From Acidimicrobiia bacterium (GTDB lineage: Bacteria; Actinomycetota; Acidimicrobiia; IMCC26256; PALSA-555): a stretch of DNA of 41,699 bases. The position numbers and the translations under genes are program-made. The stretch covers positions 1-41,699 of the forward strand of contig DASZJD010000020.1 of assembly GCA_035948415.1 (NCBI GenBank), in the 5' to 3' direction. The notes beneath the pieces were generated by a model. It was not told the DNA's origin, did not search any database, and was given only the letters and a program-made list of their open reading frames with translations. This document shows positions 7,696 through 15,898 of the stretch, piece after piece (position 1 is the stretch's first letter; each line of letters begins with the position of its first letter).

Positions 7696-8670
7696 ATGGC
7701 CACCATCTTCCACGACGACGACGCCGACCTCGCCGCGCTGCGCGGCGCCACCGTGGCCGTGGTGGGCTACGGCAACCAGGGGCGCTCCTGGGCGTTGAAC
7801 CTGCGCGACTCCGGGTTCGACGTGCGGGTGTGCGTTCGAGCCGACGCCACCCGTGAGCAGGCGGCGCGCGACGGGTTCACGCCCGTCGACCTCGAGGCCG
7901 CCAGCGACGTCGAGGTGGTCTGCGTGCTCGTACCCGACGACGTCATCCCGTCGCTGCCGCTGCGGCGGCCCGCCGACGGTCTCACGGTGGTGGCGAGCGG
8001 CTACACGCTCGCGTTCGGCCGCTTCGGCCCCGACGGGGACCTCGGCATGGTCGCGCCCCGGATGCTCGGGCCCGAGGTCCGGCGCTGCTACGAGGAAGGC
8101 GTCGGGTTCATCACCGCAGTCGGCGTCGAGCGGGACGTCACCGGCCGGGCCCGGGATCGCGTGCTCGCGGTGGCCAAGGCCATCGGCGGGCTCCGGCAGG
8201 GCGCCATCGAGCTGTCCGCCACCCAGGAGGCGATCCTCGACCTGTCGGTCGAGCAGGCGCTGTCGCCCGCCCTGGCCCTCGTGAACACCGCGTTCGTCCA
8301 GGCGATGACCGAGCGAGGGATCCCGCTGGAGGCGGTGATCACCGAGCTCGTGCTGTCCGGCGAGTTCGAGCGCACGATGCGGCTCGTCCGGGAAGGCGGC
8401 TACGCGGCGCAGTTCCAGTTCCACTCCCCCACCAGCCAGTACGGGCAGCTCACCCGCCGCGACGCTTACGCCGACCTCGACGTGGCCACCACGATGGGGC
8501 ACCTGGTCGACGACATCGCGTCGGGCCGGTTCGCCGACGAGTGGGACGCCGAGCGGGACGCCGGCTACCCGAAGCTGGTGAGCCTCCGGGAGCGTCACGC
8601 CGGCGCCGCGGTGCAGGCCTTCGAGGAGGCGCTGCGCCGCGAGCTCGGCGAGGGCGCGATCCCCCGCTGA
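7696..8670 (+). CDS. Divergent ketol-acid reductoisomerase homologue
   Basis: 324 residues, near the length of class I KARI (IlvC). The NAD(P)-binding motif GYGNQG is at residues 24-29 after a KARI-like start (DDDADLAALRGATVAVVGYG). In the C-terminal knot domain Asp182 and Glu186 sit in LDLSVEQ, matching the two metal-binding acids of DLFGEQ in true KARI. Glu217 and Ser244 also seem kept. However, the conserved catalytic His of the AHGFNIHF block is Ser101 here (ASGYTLAFG), the KGPGHTVR loop reads RMLGPEVRR, and one C-terminal metal-ligand Glu is replaced by Ala213. I therefore doubt that it makes branched-chain amino-acid precursors; it may act on another 2-ketoacid or acetohydroxy substrate. 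The cobQ gene follows after 5 bases. Confidence 0.82.
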   Translation: MATIFHDDDADLAALRGATVAVVGYGNQGRSWALNLRDSGFDVRVCVRADATREQAARDGFTPVDLEAASDVEVVCVLVPDDVIPSLPLRRPADGLTVVASGYTLAFGRFGPDGDLGMVAPRMLGPEVRRCYEEGVGFITAVGVERDVTGRARDRVLAVAKAIGGLRQGAIELSATQEAILDLSVEQALSPALALVNTAFVQAMTERGIPLEAVITELVLSGEFERTMRLVREGGYAAQFQFHSPTSQYGQLTRRDAYADLDVATTMGHLVDDIASGRFADEWDAERDAGYPKLVSLRERHAGAAVQAFEEALRRELGEGAIPR

Positions 8671-8675
8671 CCGCC

Positions 8676-10172
8676 GTGACGGGCGCGGCGCCGGGCGGCA
8701 CCGGCCTGCGGGGCGCGCTCATGGTGTGCGGGACCACCTCCGACGCCGGCAAGACGACGCTGGTGATGGGCCTGGCCCGCCTGCTCGCCCGTCAGGGGGC
8801 GCGCGTCGCACCGTTCAAGGCCCAGAACATGGCCCTGAACTCGGCGGTGACGGAGTCCGGCCACGAGATCGCGCGCGCACAAGCGCTCCAGGCCGCCGCC
8901 GCCGGCGTCGAGCCCGACGTGGCCATGAACCCGGTGCTCCTGAAGCCCACGGGTGAGCGGACCGCCCAGGTCGTGGTCGGGGGACGCCCGGTCGGGGTGA
9001 TGAGCGCCGCCGACTACGACCGCGGCAAGTCCCGACTCTTCGGCACCGTGCTCGACGCCCTCGCCGACCTGCGATCCCGCTTCGACGTGGTCCTCCTCGA
9101 GGGCGCGGGCAGCCCCGCCGAGATCAACCTCCTGGCCCGCGACATCGCGAACCTGCGCGTGGCCCGCGCCGCGCGCGTCCCGGCCCTCGTCGTCGGTGAC
9201 ATCGACCGGGGCGGCGTCTTCGCCGGTCTGTACGGCACCGTGGCCCTGCTGCCCGACGACCAGCGGGCCCAGGTGCGGGGGTTCGTCATCAACAAGCTCC
9301 GCGGCGACCCGAGCCTCCTCGGCGACGCCTGCGCCGACCTCGAGGCCCGCACGGGCGTCCCGACGCTCGGGGTCGTGCCGTGGACGCCGATGCCGCCCCT
9401 CGACGCCGAGGACTCCGTCGGCCTCGCTACCCGGCCCCGGTCGACGGCACCCCCCGTGGCCGACGCGCTCGACGTGGCGGTGCTCGCGCTGCCCCGGATC
9501 TCCAACTTCACCGACCTCGACCCGCTCTGGATCGAGCCGGGGGTGCGCGTCCGGTTCGTCGAGGACCCCGCGGGCTGGGGCCGCCCCGACCTGGTCGTGG
9601 TGCCCGGGACGAAGGCGACGGTGGACGACCTGGCCTGGCTGCGCGCCTGCGGGCTGGCGCACGTGCTCACCCGGACCGGTGCCGCCGTCCTCGGGATCTG
9701 CGGCGGCTACCAACTGCTCGGACGCGGCCTCGAGGACCGCGTCGAGTCGGGCGCCGGCACCGTGGCCGGGCTCGGGCTGCTCCCGGTCGACACCCGCTTC
9801 GAACCCGAGAAGGTGACGCGCCGCCGGACCGGCACCGCGCTCGGGTGCGCCGTGGCCGGCTACCAGATCCACCACGGGCGCGTGCGCGCGCACGGCGGCG
9901 ACCCGTTCGTGTGCCTCGACGACGGCGCCGGGCCGGTCGTCGACGGGGTCCGACAGGGCACGTGCTTCGGCACCACCCTCCACGGGCTCCTCGACGCCGA
10001 TAGCTTCCGAGCCCGTTTCCTCGGTCAGGTCGCGGCACGGGCCGGCAAGCGCTTCGTGGCCGCCGGCGTCTCCTTCGAGGGCGAGCGTCAGGCCCGCATC
10101 GACGGCTTCGCCGACGTGCTCGCCGAGCACCTCGACGTCGCCGCGGTCGAGCGGCTCATCGGCGAGGCCTGA
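8676..10172 (+). CDS. cobQ: Cobyric acid synthase
   Basis: 498 residues, standard CobQ/CbiP length. It amidates the b, d, e and g carboxyls of adenosylcobyrinic a,c-diamide using glutamine and ATP. The N-terminal dethiobiotin-synthetase-like domain has the P-loop GTTSDAGKT (19-27), FKAQNMALNS and MNPVLLKPT. The C-terminal class I glutaminase domain has the nucleophile Cys342 in GICGGYQLLG and His436 in TTLHGLLD. The GTG at 8676 is chosen, as it gives the usual LRGALMVCGTTSDAGK start context; ATG at 8721 would cut the first strand. It is separated by 5 bases from the KARI homologue, so they are likely co-transcribed. No other cobalamin gene is in the window. Confidence 0.95.
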   Translation: MTGAAPGGTGLRGALMVCGTTSDAGKTTLVMGLARLLARQGARVAPFKAQNMALNSAVTESGHEIARAQALQAAAAGVEPDVAMNPVLLKPTGERTAQVVVGGRPVGVMSAADYDRGKSRLFGTVLDALADLRSRFDVVLLEGAGSPAEINLLARDIANLRVARAARVPALVVGDIDRGGVFAGLYGTVALLPDDQRAQVRGFVINKLRGDPSLLGDACADLEARTGVPTLGVVPWTPMPPLDAEDSVGLATRPRSTAPPVADALDVAVLALPRISNFTDLDPLWIEPGVRVRFVEDPAGWGRPDLVVVPGTKATVDDLAWLRACGLAHVLTRTGAAVLGICGGYQLLGRGLEDRVESGAGTVAGLGLLPVDTRFEPEKVTRRRTGTALGCAVAGYQIHHGRVRAHGGDPFVCLDDGAGPVVDGVRQGTCFGTTLHGLLDADSFRARFLGQVAARAGKRFVAAGVSFEGERQARIDGFADVLAEHLDVAAVERLIGEA

Positions 10173-10187
10173 GTCGAGGCCGCCAGC

Positions 10188-10970
10188 TCAGCTGCGCCAG
10201 GACTCGCGGCCGACGTCGCGGAGCTCGAGCCCCTGACGCTCGAGCACCACCGCCAGCGCGACGAGCAGCGCCGGCCAGCGGTCCTGCCACCCGCTGGACC
10301 GCTCGATCCGCAGCTTCGTGCGCAGCGCGTCGCTCAGCCCCTTCGGCGGGAGACCGACGACGTTGGCGGCGTGATGCGGGCCGACCGAGTCACACCGGAG
10401 CCCGAGGCGGTGCGTGGCGAGGAGGAAGCAGGTCTCGAGCGAGGCCCGCTCGAAGGCGGCGCTGTAGGTCCAGTTCGTGTAGCGGAGCGGACGCGCGATC
10501 GCGACCGAGCCGAGGCCGAGGTCGCGGAGCGCCTCGGTGGTCCGCTCCGCGAACTCGCCGAAGATGTCGCGCGGCTCGAGGTGCCACATCGGGGTGAGCT
10601 CCTCGATGACGTCGAGGCGGGGCTGCGCCGGCGGCTCCACGACGGCCAGGTGCGCCACGCCGGCGGTGATGCTCACGCCGAGGACGCCGGGACTCGTGGC
10701 GCGGTCCTCGCTGGCTGCCCCCGCGGGCGGGTGCGGCGTCACCGGGACCGGCTGCACCGCGGGGCTCGAGTGCGCGCTCGGGCTCGACTGCGGGCGCAGG
10801 ATCCGCACTCCGGAGTGCTGGCCCGAGTCGGCCTCGCGCTCCTCGGGCGCCGGGCGCGGGGGCGGCGAGCGTCGGAGGCCGGGGTGCTCGATCGGCGGCG
10901 GCGGGTCGACCCGGCGGGTCCGGGACGGACCGACGTCGTCCGGTCCGGGCTCCCGCTCGTGAGGTCGCAT
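10188..10970 (-). CDS. Unknown protein with a Pro-rich N-terminus and possible RNase H-like fold
   Basis: 260 residues from the ATG at 10970. The first 100 or so residues are Pro/Arg/Ser-rich and probably disordered. The rest looks globular: a start of LGVSITAGVAHLAVVE followed by alternating strands and helices (VAIARPLRYTNWTYSAAFER; LGLRCDSVGPHHAANVVGLP) and an end of GWQDRWPALLVALAVVLERQ. The order and the last helix recall RuvC/RNase H-like resolvases, but the usual first acidic residue is replaced (GVSITAG in place of GIDPG). If it is of this fold it is probably catalytically altered. I do not recognise a named family. The frame is open upstream, but the ATG fits better with codon use. 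Confidence 0.6.
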   Translation of the reverse strand: MRPHEREPGPDDVGPSRTRRVDPPPPIEHPGLRRSPPPRPAPEEREADSGQHSGVRILRPQSSPSAHSSPAVQPVPVTPHPPAGAASEDRATSPGVLGVSITAGVAHLAVVEPPAQPRLDVIEELTPMWHLEPRDIFGEFAERTTEALRDLGLGSVAIARPLRYTNWTYSAAFERASLETCFLLATHRLGLRCDSVGPHHAANVVGLPPKGLSDALRTKLRIERSSGWQDRWPALLVALAVVLERQGLELRDVGRESWRS

Positions 10971-11176
10971 CGTCACCCCGAAGCCGCCGGGCCCGGGGCC
11001 GGTCGCACCGAGCCGATCCACTCTCGCCGCGGGTCCCCCGCGGCGCGACCGCCACCGTAACGGCATCGCCGGCGCCCGTCAGCAGCGGCGGGACGCCGCC
11101 GATCGGCGTCGCCGGCGGCGAGCTCAGGTGGCCCCGCGGCGGTGCCGATACAGGGGGCTCGCATCGCGAGGTGGAG

Positions 11177-11695
11177 ATGGGGTCCGAACCCGGCATTGGG
11201 GACATCGCGTCGAACCGGGACCACGCGCGGGCCCGCCGCTGGTGGCGGGCCCGGTCCCGGCTCGCGGTCGTCGTGGTGGGCGTGGGCCTGGCGGCGTCGG
11301 CGTGCCTCACCCCGGTCGCAAGCAGCGGCCCACCGCCACCCCCGGCCGGGGGGGCCGCGGTGGCGGTCGCGTACGCCGAGGCTCAGCTCGGCGCGCCCTA
11401 CTGCTCCGGCGGCACCGGGCCGACCTGCTTCGACTGCTCCGGGCTGACGATGCGGGCGTGGCGCGCCGGTGGTCTCGTCCTCCCGCACTTCTCGGGTGCG
11501 CAGTACGCGATGTTCCCGAGGGTCGCGCTGAGCCAGCTGCGGCCGGGCGACCTCGTGTTCCCGTCCGACCCGAACCAGCACGTCGGCATCTACATCGGGA
11601 GCGGCCTGCTGATCCACGCCACGAAGCCCGGTGACGTCGTGCGCGTCGCGCCGCTCTCGATCATCGGGATCACGCTGGCGGTGCGCCCGACCTGA
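11177..11695 (+). CDS. NlpC/P60 family cell-wall hydrolase, putative lipoprotein
   Basis: 172 residues. A basic region and hydrophobic segment (RLAVVVVGVGLAASAC) end at Cys43, which fits a lipobox (ASAC), so lipid anchoring is likely. After a Pro/Gly linker the NlpC/P60 peptidase domain spans about residues 62-170: nucleophile Cys87 in FDCSGLTMRAW, His135 in QHVGIYIG and third polar residue His147 in IHATKPGDVV. These enzymes cut D-gamma-glutamyl-diaminopimelate or similar bonds in peptidoglycan. The ATG at 11177 has GAGGTGG just upstream; the in-frame GTG at 11171 is possible. Divergent from the unknown gene ending at 10188, with 206 bases between starts. Confidence 0.9.
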   Translation: MGSEPGIGDIASNRDHARARRWWRARSRLAVVVVGVGLAASACLTPVASSGPPPPPAGGAAVAVAYAEAQLGAPYCSGGTGPTCFDCSGLTMRAWRAGGLVLPHFSGAQYAMFPRVALSQLRPGDLVFPSDPNQHVGIYIGSGLLIHATKPGDVVRVAPLSIIGITLAVRPT

Positions 11696-11775
11696 GCCGC
11701 GCCGGCCCCGACCGGGCCCCGATCGCCAGTGCCGGGGCGGCGCCGCACCGACCCTCGGGCGCCGGGACCCCGTGT

Positions 11776-11781
11776 TACCGT
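11776..11781 (+). promoter_or_regulatory. -10 element of the copper monooxygenase-like gene (leaderless)
   Basis: TACCGT ends 6 bases before the GTG at 11788. No ribosome binding site is visible. This is the closest spacing class seen in the window. Confidence 0.5.
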
Positions 11782-11787
11782 GCCGCC

Positions 11788-13359
11788 GTGCGCAGCGGCC
11801 GGTGGCTCGCCGCGGCGACGACCGTCCTCGTCGTCGGGACCTTGAGCGGCGCCGCGTCGGCGACGACCGGTGGCGACACCGGGTCGCTCCCGCGGCAGCC
11901 GTCGAGCTTCCCGATCGTGAACCCGGGGGTGCCCCCGGGGGCCCAGCGGCTCCACTTCGAGGTCGGCCCGATCACGGTGAAGCCGGGCCAGAACAGCATC
12001 AGCTTCACGCGCGTCATCCCCCAGCCGAGCCAGGACGGCTGGGTCGTCGGGATGCGCACCAACCTGCACCAGGCCGACGGCACCGTCCCCCCCGTCAACG
12101 TGATCCACCTCCACCACGGCGTGTGGCTCAACCTCGGCAGCCGCGACACGACGTCCTCGCTCCCCGACCGGTTCTTCGCCGCCGGCGAGGAGAAGACGAC
12201 GATGGCCCTGCCGTCGGGCTACGGGTACCCGTACAAGACCACCGACCGGTGGCTCCTGAACTGGATGCTGCACAACAACCTGTCGGACTCTCGTCCGATC
12301 TGGATCACCTACGACATCGACTTCGTCCCCGCCAGCGCGCCGGCGGCCCAGGGGGTCCAGGCGGCGCGGCCGATCTGGATGGACGTGCGCAACCCGTCCG
12401 CCTACCCGGTGTTCGACGTCGTGAACGGCACCGGTCAGCGCGGCGCCTACACCTACCCGGACCAGGCCACCGACCCCTACGGCGCCGGCCCGCAGCGCAA
12501 CCAGTGGACCGTCGACCACGACGGGGTGCTGCTCGGCACCGCCGGCCACGTCCACCCGGGCGGGCTCTACGACGACCTGTGGGTGACGCGCAAGGGCGCC
12601 ACCGGCCCGAAGGGCCACGTCAAGCCCGGCGCCCCCGACACCGCGCACCTGTTCCGCTCCGTCGCCAGCTACTGGGAGCCGGCGGGCAAGGTCTCCTGGG
12701 ACTTCGCCGCCACCGCGACGCCGGTCTCGTGGCGCCCGACGGTCCACAAGGGCGACGTGCTCTCGATCTCGAGCACCTACGACTCGAAGGCCGCGTCGTG
12801 GTACGAGTCGATGGGGATCATGGTGGTGTGGATGGCCGACACCACGACGGGGGGCGTCGACCCCTTCCAGCGAGCGGTCGACGTGCCCGGCGTGCTCACC
12901 CACGGCCACCTGCCGGAGAACAACCAGCACGGCGGCAAGTCGGCGACGAACGCCTACGCCGACCTTCGGAAGGCCTCGTCGCAGGACGTGCCGAGCGGCA
13001 CCGTGATCCCGATCGTCGACTTCGCGTACCAGCTCGGCGACATGGCCGGCTCGTCCTCGGTGCCGGCGATCCCGCAAGGCGGGACGCTCACCTTCCGCAA
13101 CGACGACGCCTCGAAGCAGATCTACCACACGATCACCGCCTGCGCCGCGCCGTGCGACCTGTCGACCGGCATCGCCTACCCGCTCGCGAACGCCAAGGTC
13201 CAGTTCGACTCCGCCGAGCTCGGGCTGGGCGGACCACCCGCCTCCGGCGCGACGAGCTGGCAGGTGCCGCGCGACCTGCCACCCGGCACCTACACCTACT
13301 TCTGTCGGATCCACCCGTTCATGCGGGGCGCGTTCCGGGTGCTGGCGAAGAAGACCTGA
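11788..13359 (+). CDS. Secreted PHM-like copper monooxygenase fused to a cupredoxin domain
   Basis: 523 residues with a signal peptide (about residues 1-25, ending GAASA). Residues about 50-360 carry a pattern matching the copper ligands of peptidylglycine alpha-hydroxylating monooxygenase (PHM): HLHHGVWL (His109, His110), WMLHNN (His162), AGHVHPGG (His254, His256) and ESMGIMVVW (Met342). These align in order with PHM His107, His108, His172, His242, His244 and Met314. Residues about 405-520 form a cupredoxin with His447 in IYHTIT and Cys506, His509 and Met512 in CRIHPFM, spaced as in amicyanin. Part of the first domain also recalls plant SURNod19 proteins. GTG start, leaderless promoter. I infer an extracytoplasmic hydroxylase with its own electron-transfer domain; the substrate is unknown. 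Confidence 0.75.
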   Translation: MRSGRWLAAATTVLVVGTLSGAASATTGGDTGSLPRQPSSFPIVNPGVPPGAQRLHFEVGPITVKPGQNSISFTRVIPQPSQDGWVVGMRTNLHQADGTVPPVNVIHLHHGVWLNLGSRDTTSSLPDRFFAAGEEKTTMALPSGYGYPYKTTDRWLLNWMLHNNLSDSRPIWITYDIDFVPASAPAAQGVQAARPIWMDVRNPSAYPVFDVVNGTGQRGAYTYPDQATDPYGAGPQRNQWTVDHDGVLLGTAGHVHPGGLYDDLWVTRKGATGPKGHVKPGAPDTAHLFRSVASYWEPAGKVSWDFAATATPVSWRPTVHKGDVLSISSTYDSKAASWYESMGIMVVWMADTTTGGVDPFQRAVDVPGVLTHGHLPENNQHGGKSATNAYADLRKASSQDVPSGTVIPIVDFAYQLGDMAGSSSVPAIPQGGTLTFRNDDASKQIYHTITACAAPCDLSTGIAYPLANAKVQFDSAELGLGGPPASGATSWQVPRDLPPGTYTYFCRIHPFMRGAFRVLAKKT

Positions 13360-13395
13360 GCGGCCGGCCGGCCGACGGCGCCGCCCGACGGCGGG

Positions 13396-13938
13396 TCAGG
13401 CGTCCTTCCAGCAGGTCATGATGATCGCCCCCACGCTCAGGGCGACGTCGGACGGCACCTGGGGCGGCGCCCCGAACTGGCCGGGCAGCTGGGACACGTC
13501 GACGTCCATCACCTTGTAGTTCTTGCGGACCACGAGCGACCCGTTCGTGGTGAGGAACGCGCCCTGGCCGAGCGCGATCCGGTTGGGCCGCCGACCGAGC
13601 GTCGCCGCGAGCCCGTCGTAGTAGCGGGTGGTCTCGGCGTTGCTGCTGAGCTCCTTGACCGACAGGGTCAGCGCGGCGTTCGCGTACACGTACCGGCACG
13701 TGTAGGTGTGGTCGACCCAGGTGGGGGTCGTGACCTGCGTCGGGTCCACCCCGAGGCTCTGGGCCAGGTTGGCCTGGGTCTCGCGGACGCAGAGCATCTT
13801 CGACGACACCGACGGGTCCCGCCCGGCTGGCTTCGAGGCCACCGCCGCCGTGCCCGCCGACTGGGAGCTCGACGACGACCCGCAGCCGGCGAGCGTGACG
13901 GCGGCGACGGTCGCGGCGACCAGCGACCAGCGAGGCAC
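13396..13938 (-). CDS. Lipoprotein of unknown function
   Basis: 180 residues from the GTG at 13938. A short signal peptide ends in a textbook lipobox, LAGC, with Cys19 as the lipidation site, followed by a Ser-rich linker. The mature part has two further Cys (CVRETQANLAQSLG and TYTCRYVYANAALTLSVKEL) that could form a disulphide, alternating strands, and a late third Cys near the C-terminus (IIMTCWKDA). I do not recognise the family. It converges on the copper monooxygenase-like gene with only 36 bases between the stops and is divergent from ppk2. A -10 element lies 6 bases from the start. Confidence 0.8.
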   Translation of the reverse strand: MPRWSLVAATVAAVTLAGCGSSSSSQSAGTAAVASKPAGRDPSVSSKMLCVRETQANLAQSLGVDPTQVTTPTWVDHTYTCRYVYANAALTLSVKELSSNAETTRYYDGLAATLGRRPNRIALGQGAFLTTNGSLVVRKNYKVMDVDVSQLPGQFGAPPQVPSDVALSVGAIIMTCWKDA

Positions 13939-13944
13939 GCACCG

Positions 13945-13950
13945 ACCCTA
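13945..13950 (-). promoter_or_regulatory. -10 element of the lipoprotein gene (leaderless)
   Basis: On the minus strand the hexamer reads TAGGGT and ends 6 bases before the GTG at 13938. No Shine-Dalgarno sequence is present. Confidence 0.5.
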
Positions 13951-14079
13951 CCGGCGGGTGGCGCGTCCCCGATCGCGGCGAACCGCGCGCCGGCGCCCGC
14001 CACCGAGCCCGCGCCCGCGGTGGCGTCGCACCGCGCGTCGCCGCGCTGCGACACGCGGTCGCCGGGCGCGCCGTCGCAG

Positions 14080-14085
14080 TAGGTT
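14080..14085 (+). promoter_or_regulatory. -10 element of ppk2 (leaderless)
   Basis: TAGGTT ends 6 bases before the GTG at 14092, again without a ribosome binding site. Confidence 0.5.
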
Positions 14086-14091
14086 GAGCCG

Positions 14092-14889
14092 GTGCCGAGC
14101 CGGCTGCCGCGGAAGGTGTACGCGTCCGAGCTCCAACGCCTCCAGGCCGAGCTGGTGACGATGCAGGAGTGGATCCGCTCCAGCGGCACCCGCCTGGCCG
14201 TGGTCATCGAGGGTCGGGACGCCGCCGGCAAGGGCGGGGTGATCGCCCGGATCCTCCAGCACCTGAACCCGCGCTTCGCGCGCGCGGTCGCCCTGCCGGC
14301 GCCGACGGACCACGAGCGCACCCAGTGGTACTTCCAGCGGTACGTGGCGCACCTCCCCGCCGCCGGCGAGATCGTCCTGTTCGACCGGTCCTGGTACAAC
14401 CGGGCCGGGGTCGAGCGGGTGATGGGCTTCTGCACCCCCGACGAGTACGAGCGGTTCCTGCGCCAGTGCCCGACGTTCGAGCGTCTCCTCGTCGAGGACG
14501 GCATCTACCTCGTGAAGTACTGGTTCTCGCTCAGCGACGAGGAGCAGGAGCGGCGCTTCCAGTCGCGCCTCGACGACCCGCTCAAGCGCTGGAAGTTCAG
14601 CCCCGTCGACCTCGCGTCCCGCGAGCGCTGGGTCGACTACTCCCGGGCGAAGGACACGATGTTCGAGCACACCGACGTCCCCGAGTGCCGCTGGTACACG
14701 GTGGACGGCGACGACAAGCGCAGCGCCCGCATCAACTGCATCGCCCACCTGTTGAGCATGGTCCCGTACGGCACGGTGACCCGGGCTCGCGTCGAGCTGC
14801 CGCCCCGCCAGGACCAGGCCGGCTACGTGCGGCCCCCGGAGGACGGCTACGCCTTCGTGCCCGACCGGGCGTCGGCGCTCGCGCGCTGA
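14092..14889 (+). CDS. ppk2: Polyphosphate kinase 2
   Basis: 265 residues, the length of a single-domain PPK2. The Walker A motif GRDAAGKGG is at residues 41-49 and the Walker B/lid region DRSWYNRAGVERVMGF at 98-113. The intervening block LNPRFARAVALPAPTDHERT and the later VKYWFSLSDEEQERRFQSR and DPLKRWKFSP motifs are diagnostic. PPK2 transfers phosphate between polyphosphate and nucleotides; short forms like this usually make NTP or NDP from polyphosphate. The subclass (ADP- or AMP-using) cannot be settled by eye. It is cytoplasmic. GTG start next to a leaderless promoter. It points to polyphosphate as an energy or phosphate store in this organism. Confidence 0.95.
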   Translation: MPSRLPRKVYASELQRLQAELVTMQEWIRSSGTRLAVVIEGRDAAGKGGVIARILQHLNPRFARAVALPAPTDHERTQWYFQRYVAHLPAAGEIVLFDRSWYNRAGVERVMGFCTPDEYERFLRQCPTFERLLVEDGIYLVKYWFSLSDEEQERRFQSRLDDPLKRWKFSPVDLASRERWVDYSRAKDTMFEHTDVPECRWYTVDGDDKRSARINCIAHLLSMVPYGTVTRARVELPPRQDQAGYVRPPEDGYAFVPDRASALAR

Positions 14890-14922
14890 CGGTCCCCCGG
14901 CCGGGCGCGGCGCCGGCGGCGG

Positions 14923-15780
14923 TCACACCGGGTTCGGGACCGGGCCGGACCAGCCCGGCAGCAGGCCGCGCTCGTGGCACAGCGGCTGGGCCGCGACGAC
15001 GCCGCCGGCCCACGCGCCGACGTCGGGGGCGGAGGCGAGCCACGCCACCGCGGCGCCGACCGCGTCGGGCGGCGCCGCGGCCGAGGCGTCGAAGCCGAAC
15101 TCGCCCATGTCCTGGGCCATGCGCTCGGTGGCGACGAACCCGGGGTCGACGTTCAGGAGCACGATCCCGGTGCCGGCGAGCTCGCGCTGCACCAGTCCGG
15201 CGACGCGGTGCAGCGCCGCCTTCGACATCGCGTACCCGAGGCCCCAGCCGCCCTCGCCGGCCGGGGCCGGCGGGTCGGTCCAGGCCACGCTCGACGTGAT
15301 GTTGAGCACGCGCCCGCCGCCGCGCTCGAGCATCGCCGGCAGGCAGTGGCGGAGCAGCACCAGCGGCGCCATCACGTTGGCGTCGAGGTGCCGGTCGAGC
15401 AGCTCGAGCGGCGTCTCGAGGAACCGGTCCATGTGCCCGGGGCCGATGTAGCGGCCATTGTTGACGAGGACGTCGACGCCGCCCCACCGCTCGAGCAGGA
15501 CCGCCGTCGCGGCGCCGAGCGACGCCCGGTCGAGCAGGTCGGCGGGCAGGACGAGCGCCTCGCGGCCGGCGGCGCGCACCTCGTCCGCGGTCGCGGCCAG
15601 GCTGCCCGGCAGCGGGCGCGTGTCGGAGCGGTGCACCGTCGACGAGTGCTCCCGGGCCTCGCCGTCGACGACCGTGCGGGCCGTCACCGCGACGTCGAAC
15701 CCGGCTCGGGCCAGGTGCACGGCGCAGGCCTTGCCGATGCCGCGGCTGGCGCCGGTGACGAACGCGACCTGTCTCGGCAT
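14923..15780 (-). CDS. Short-chain dehydrogenase/reductase
   Basis: 285 residues, classical SDR length. The cofactor motif TGASRGIGK is at residues 9-17, VLVNNGRYIG (the NNAG-type motif, with Arg in the usual Ala position) follows, then NITSSVAW with the catalytic Ser and YAMSKAALH with the catalytic Tyr and Lys. An insertion after the first strand (about residues 38-65) gives the family a longer loop. The ATG is preceded by GGGAGGCG. It is divergent from the cupin gene. The substrate is unknown. The altered NNG segment is uncommon but does not remove a catalytic residue. Confidence 0.92.
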   Translation of the reverse strand: MPRQVAFVTGASRGIGKACAVHLARAGFDVAVTARTVVDGEAREHSSTVHRSDTRPLPGSLAATADEVRAAGREALVLPADLLDRASLGAATAVLLERWGGVDVLVNNGRYIGPGHMDRFLETPLELLDRHLDANVMAPLVLLRHCLPAMLERGGGRVLNITSSVAWTDPPAPAGEGGWGLGYAMSKAALHRVAGLVQRELAGTGIVLLNVDPGFVATERMAQDMGEFGFDASAAAPPDAVGAAVAWLASAPDVGAWAGGVVAAQPLCHERGLLPGWSGPVPNPV

Positions 15781-15864
15781 GGCTCGCCTCCCGACGACGC
15801 GGGCCGCCCCCGCGGCCGGCGCCGTATCTTGCCGCGCCGGCGAACGCGGTCCGGCCGCGATGTC

Positions 15865-15870
15865 TAGCCT
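15865..15870 (+). promoter_or_regulatory. Putative -10 element of the cupin gene
   Basis: TAGCCT lies 28 bases before the ATG at 15899, leaving room for a short leader that holds GGAGGGG. Another TAnnnT hexamer, TATCTT at 15825-15830, is an alternative. Confidence 0.3.
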
Positions 15871-15898
15871 GCCCCCGACCGAGGGAGCTGGAGGGGCG

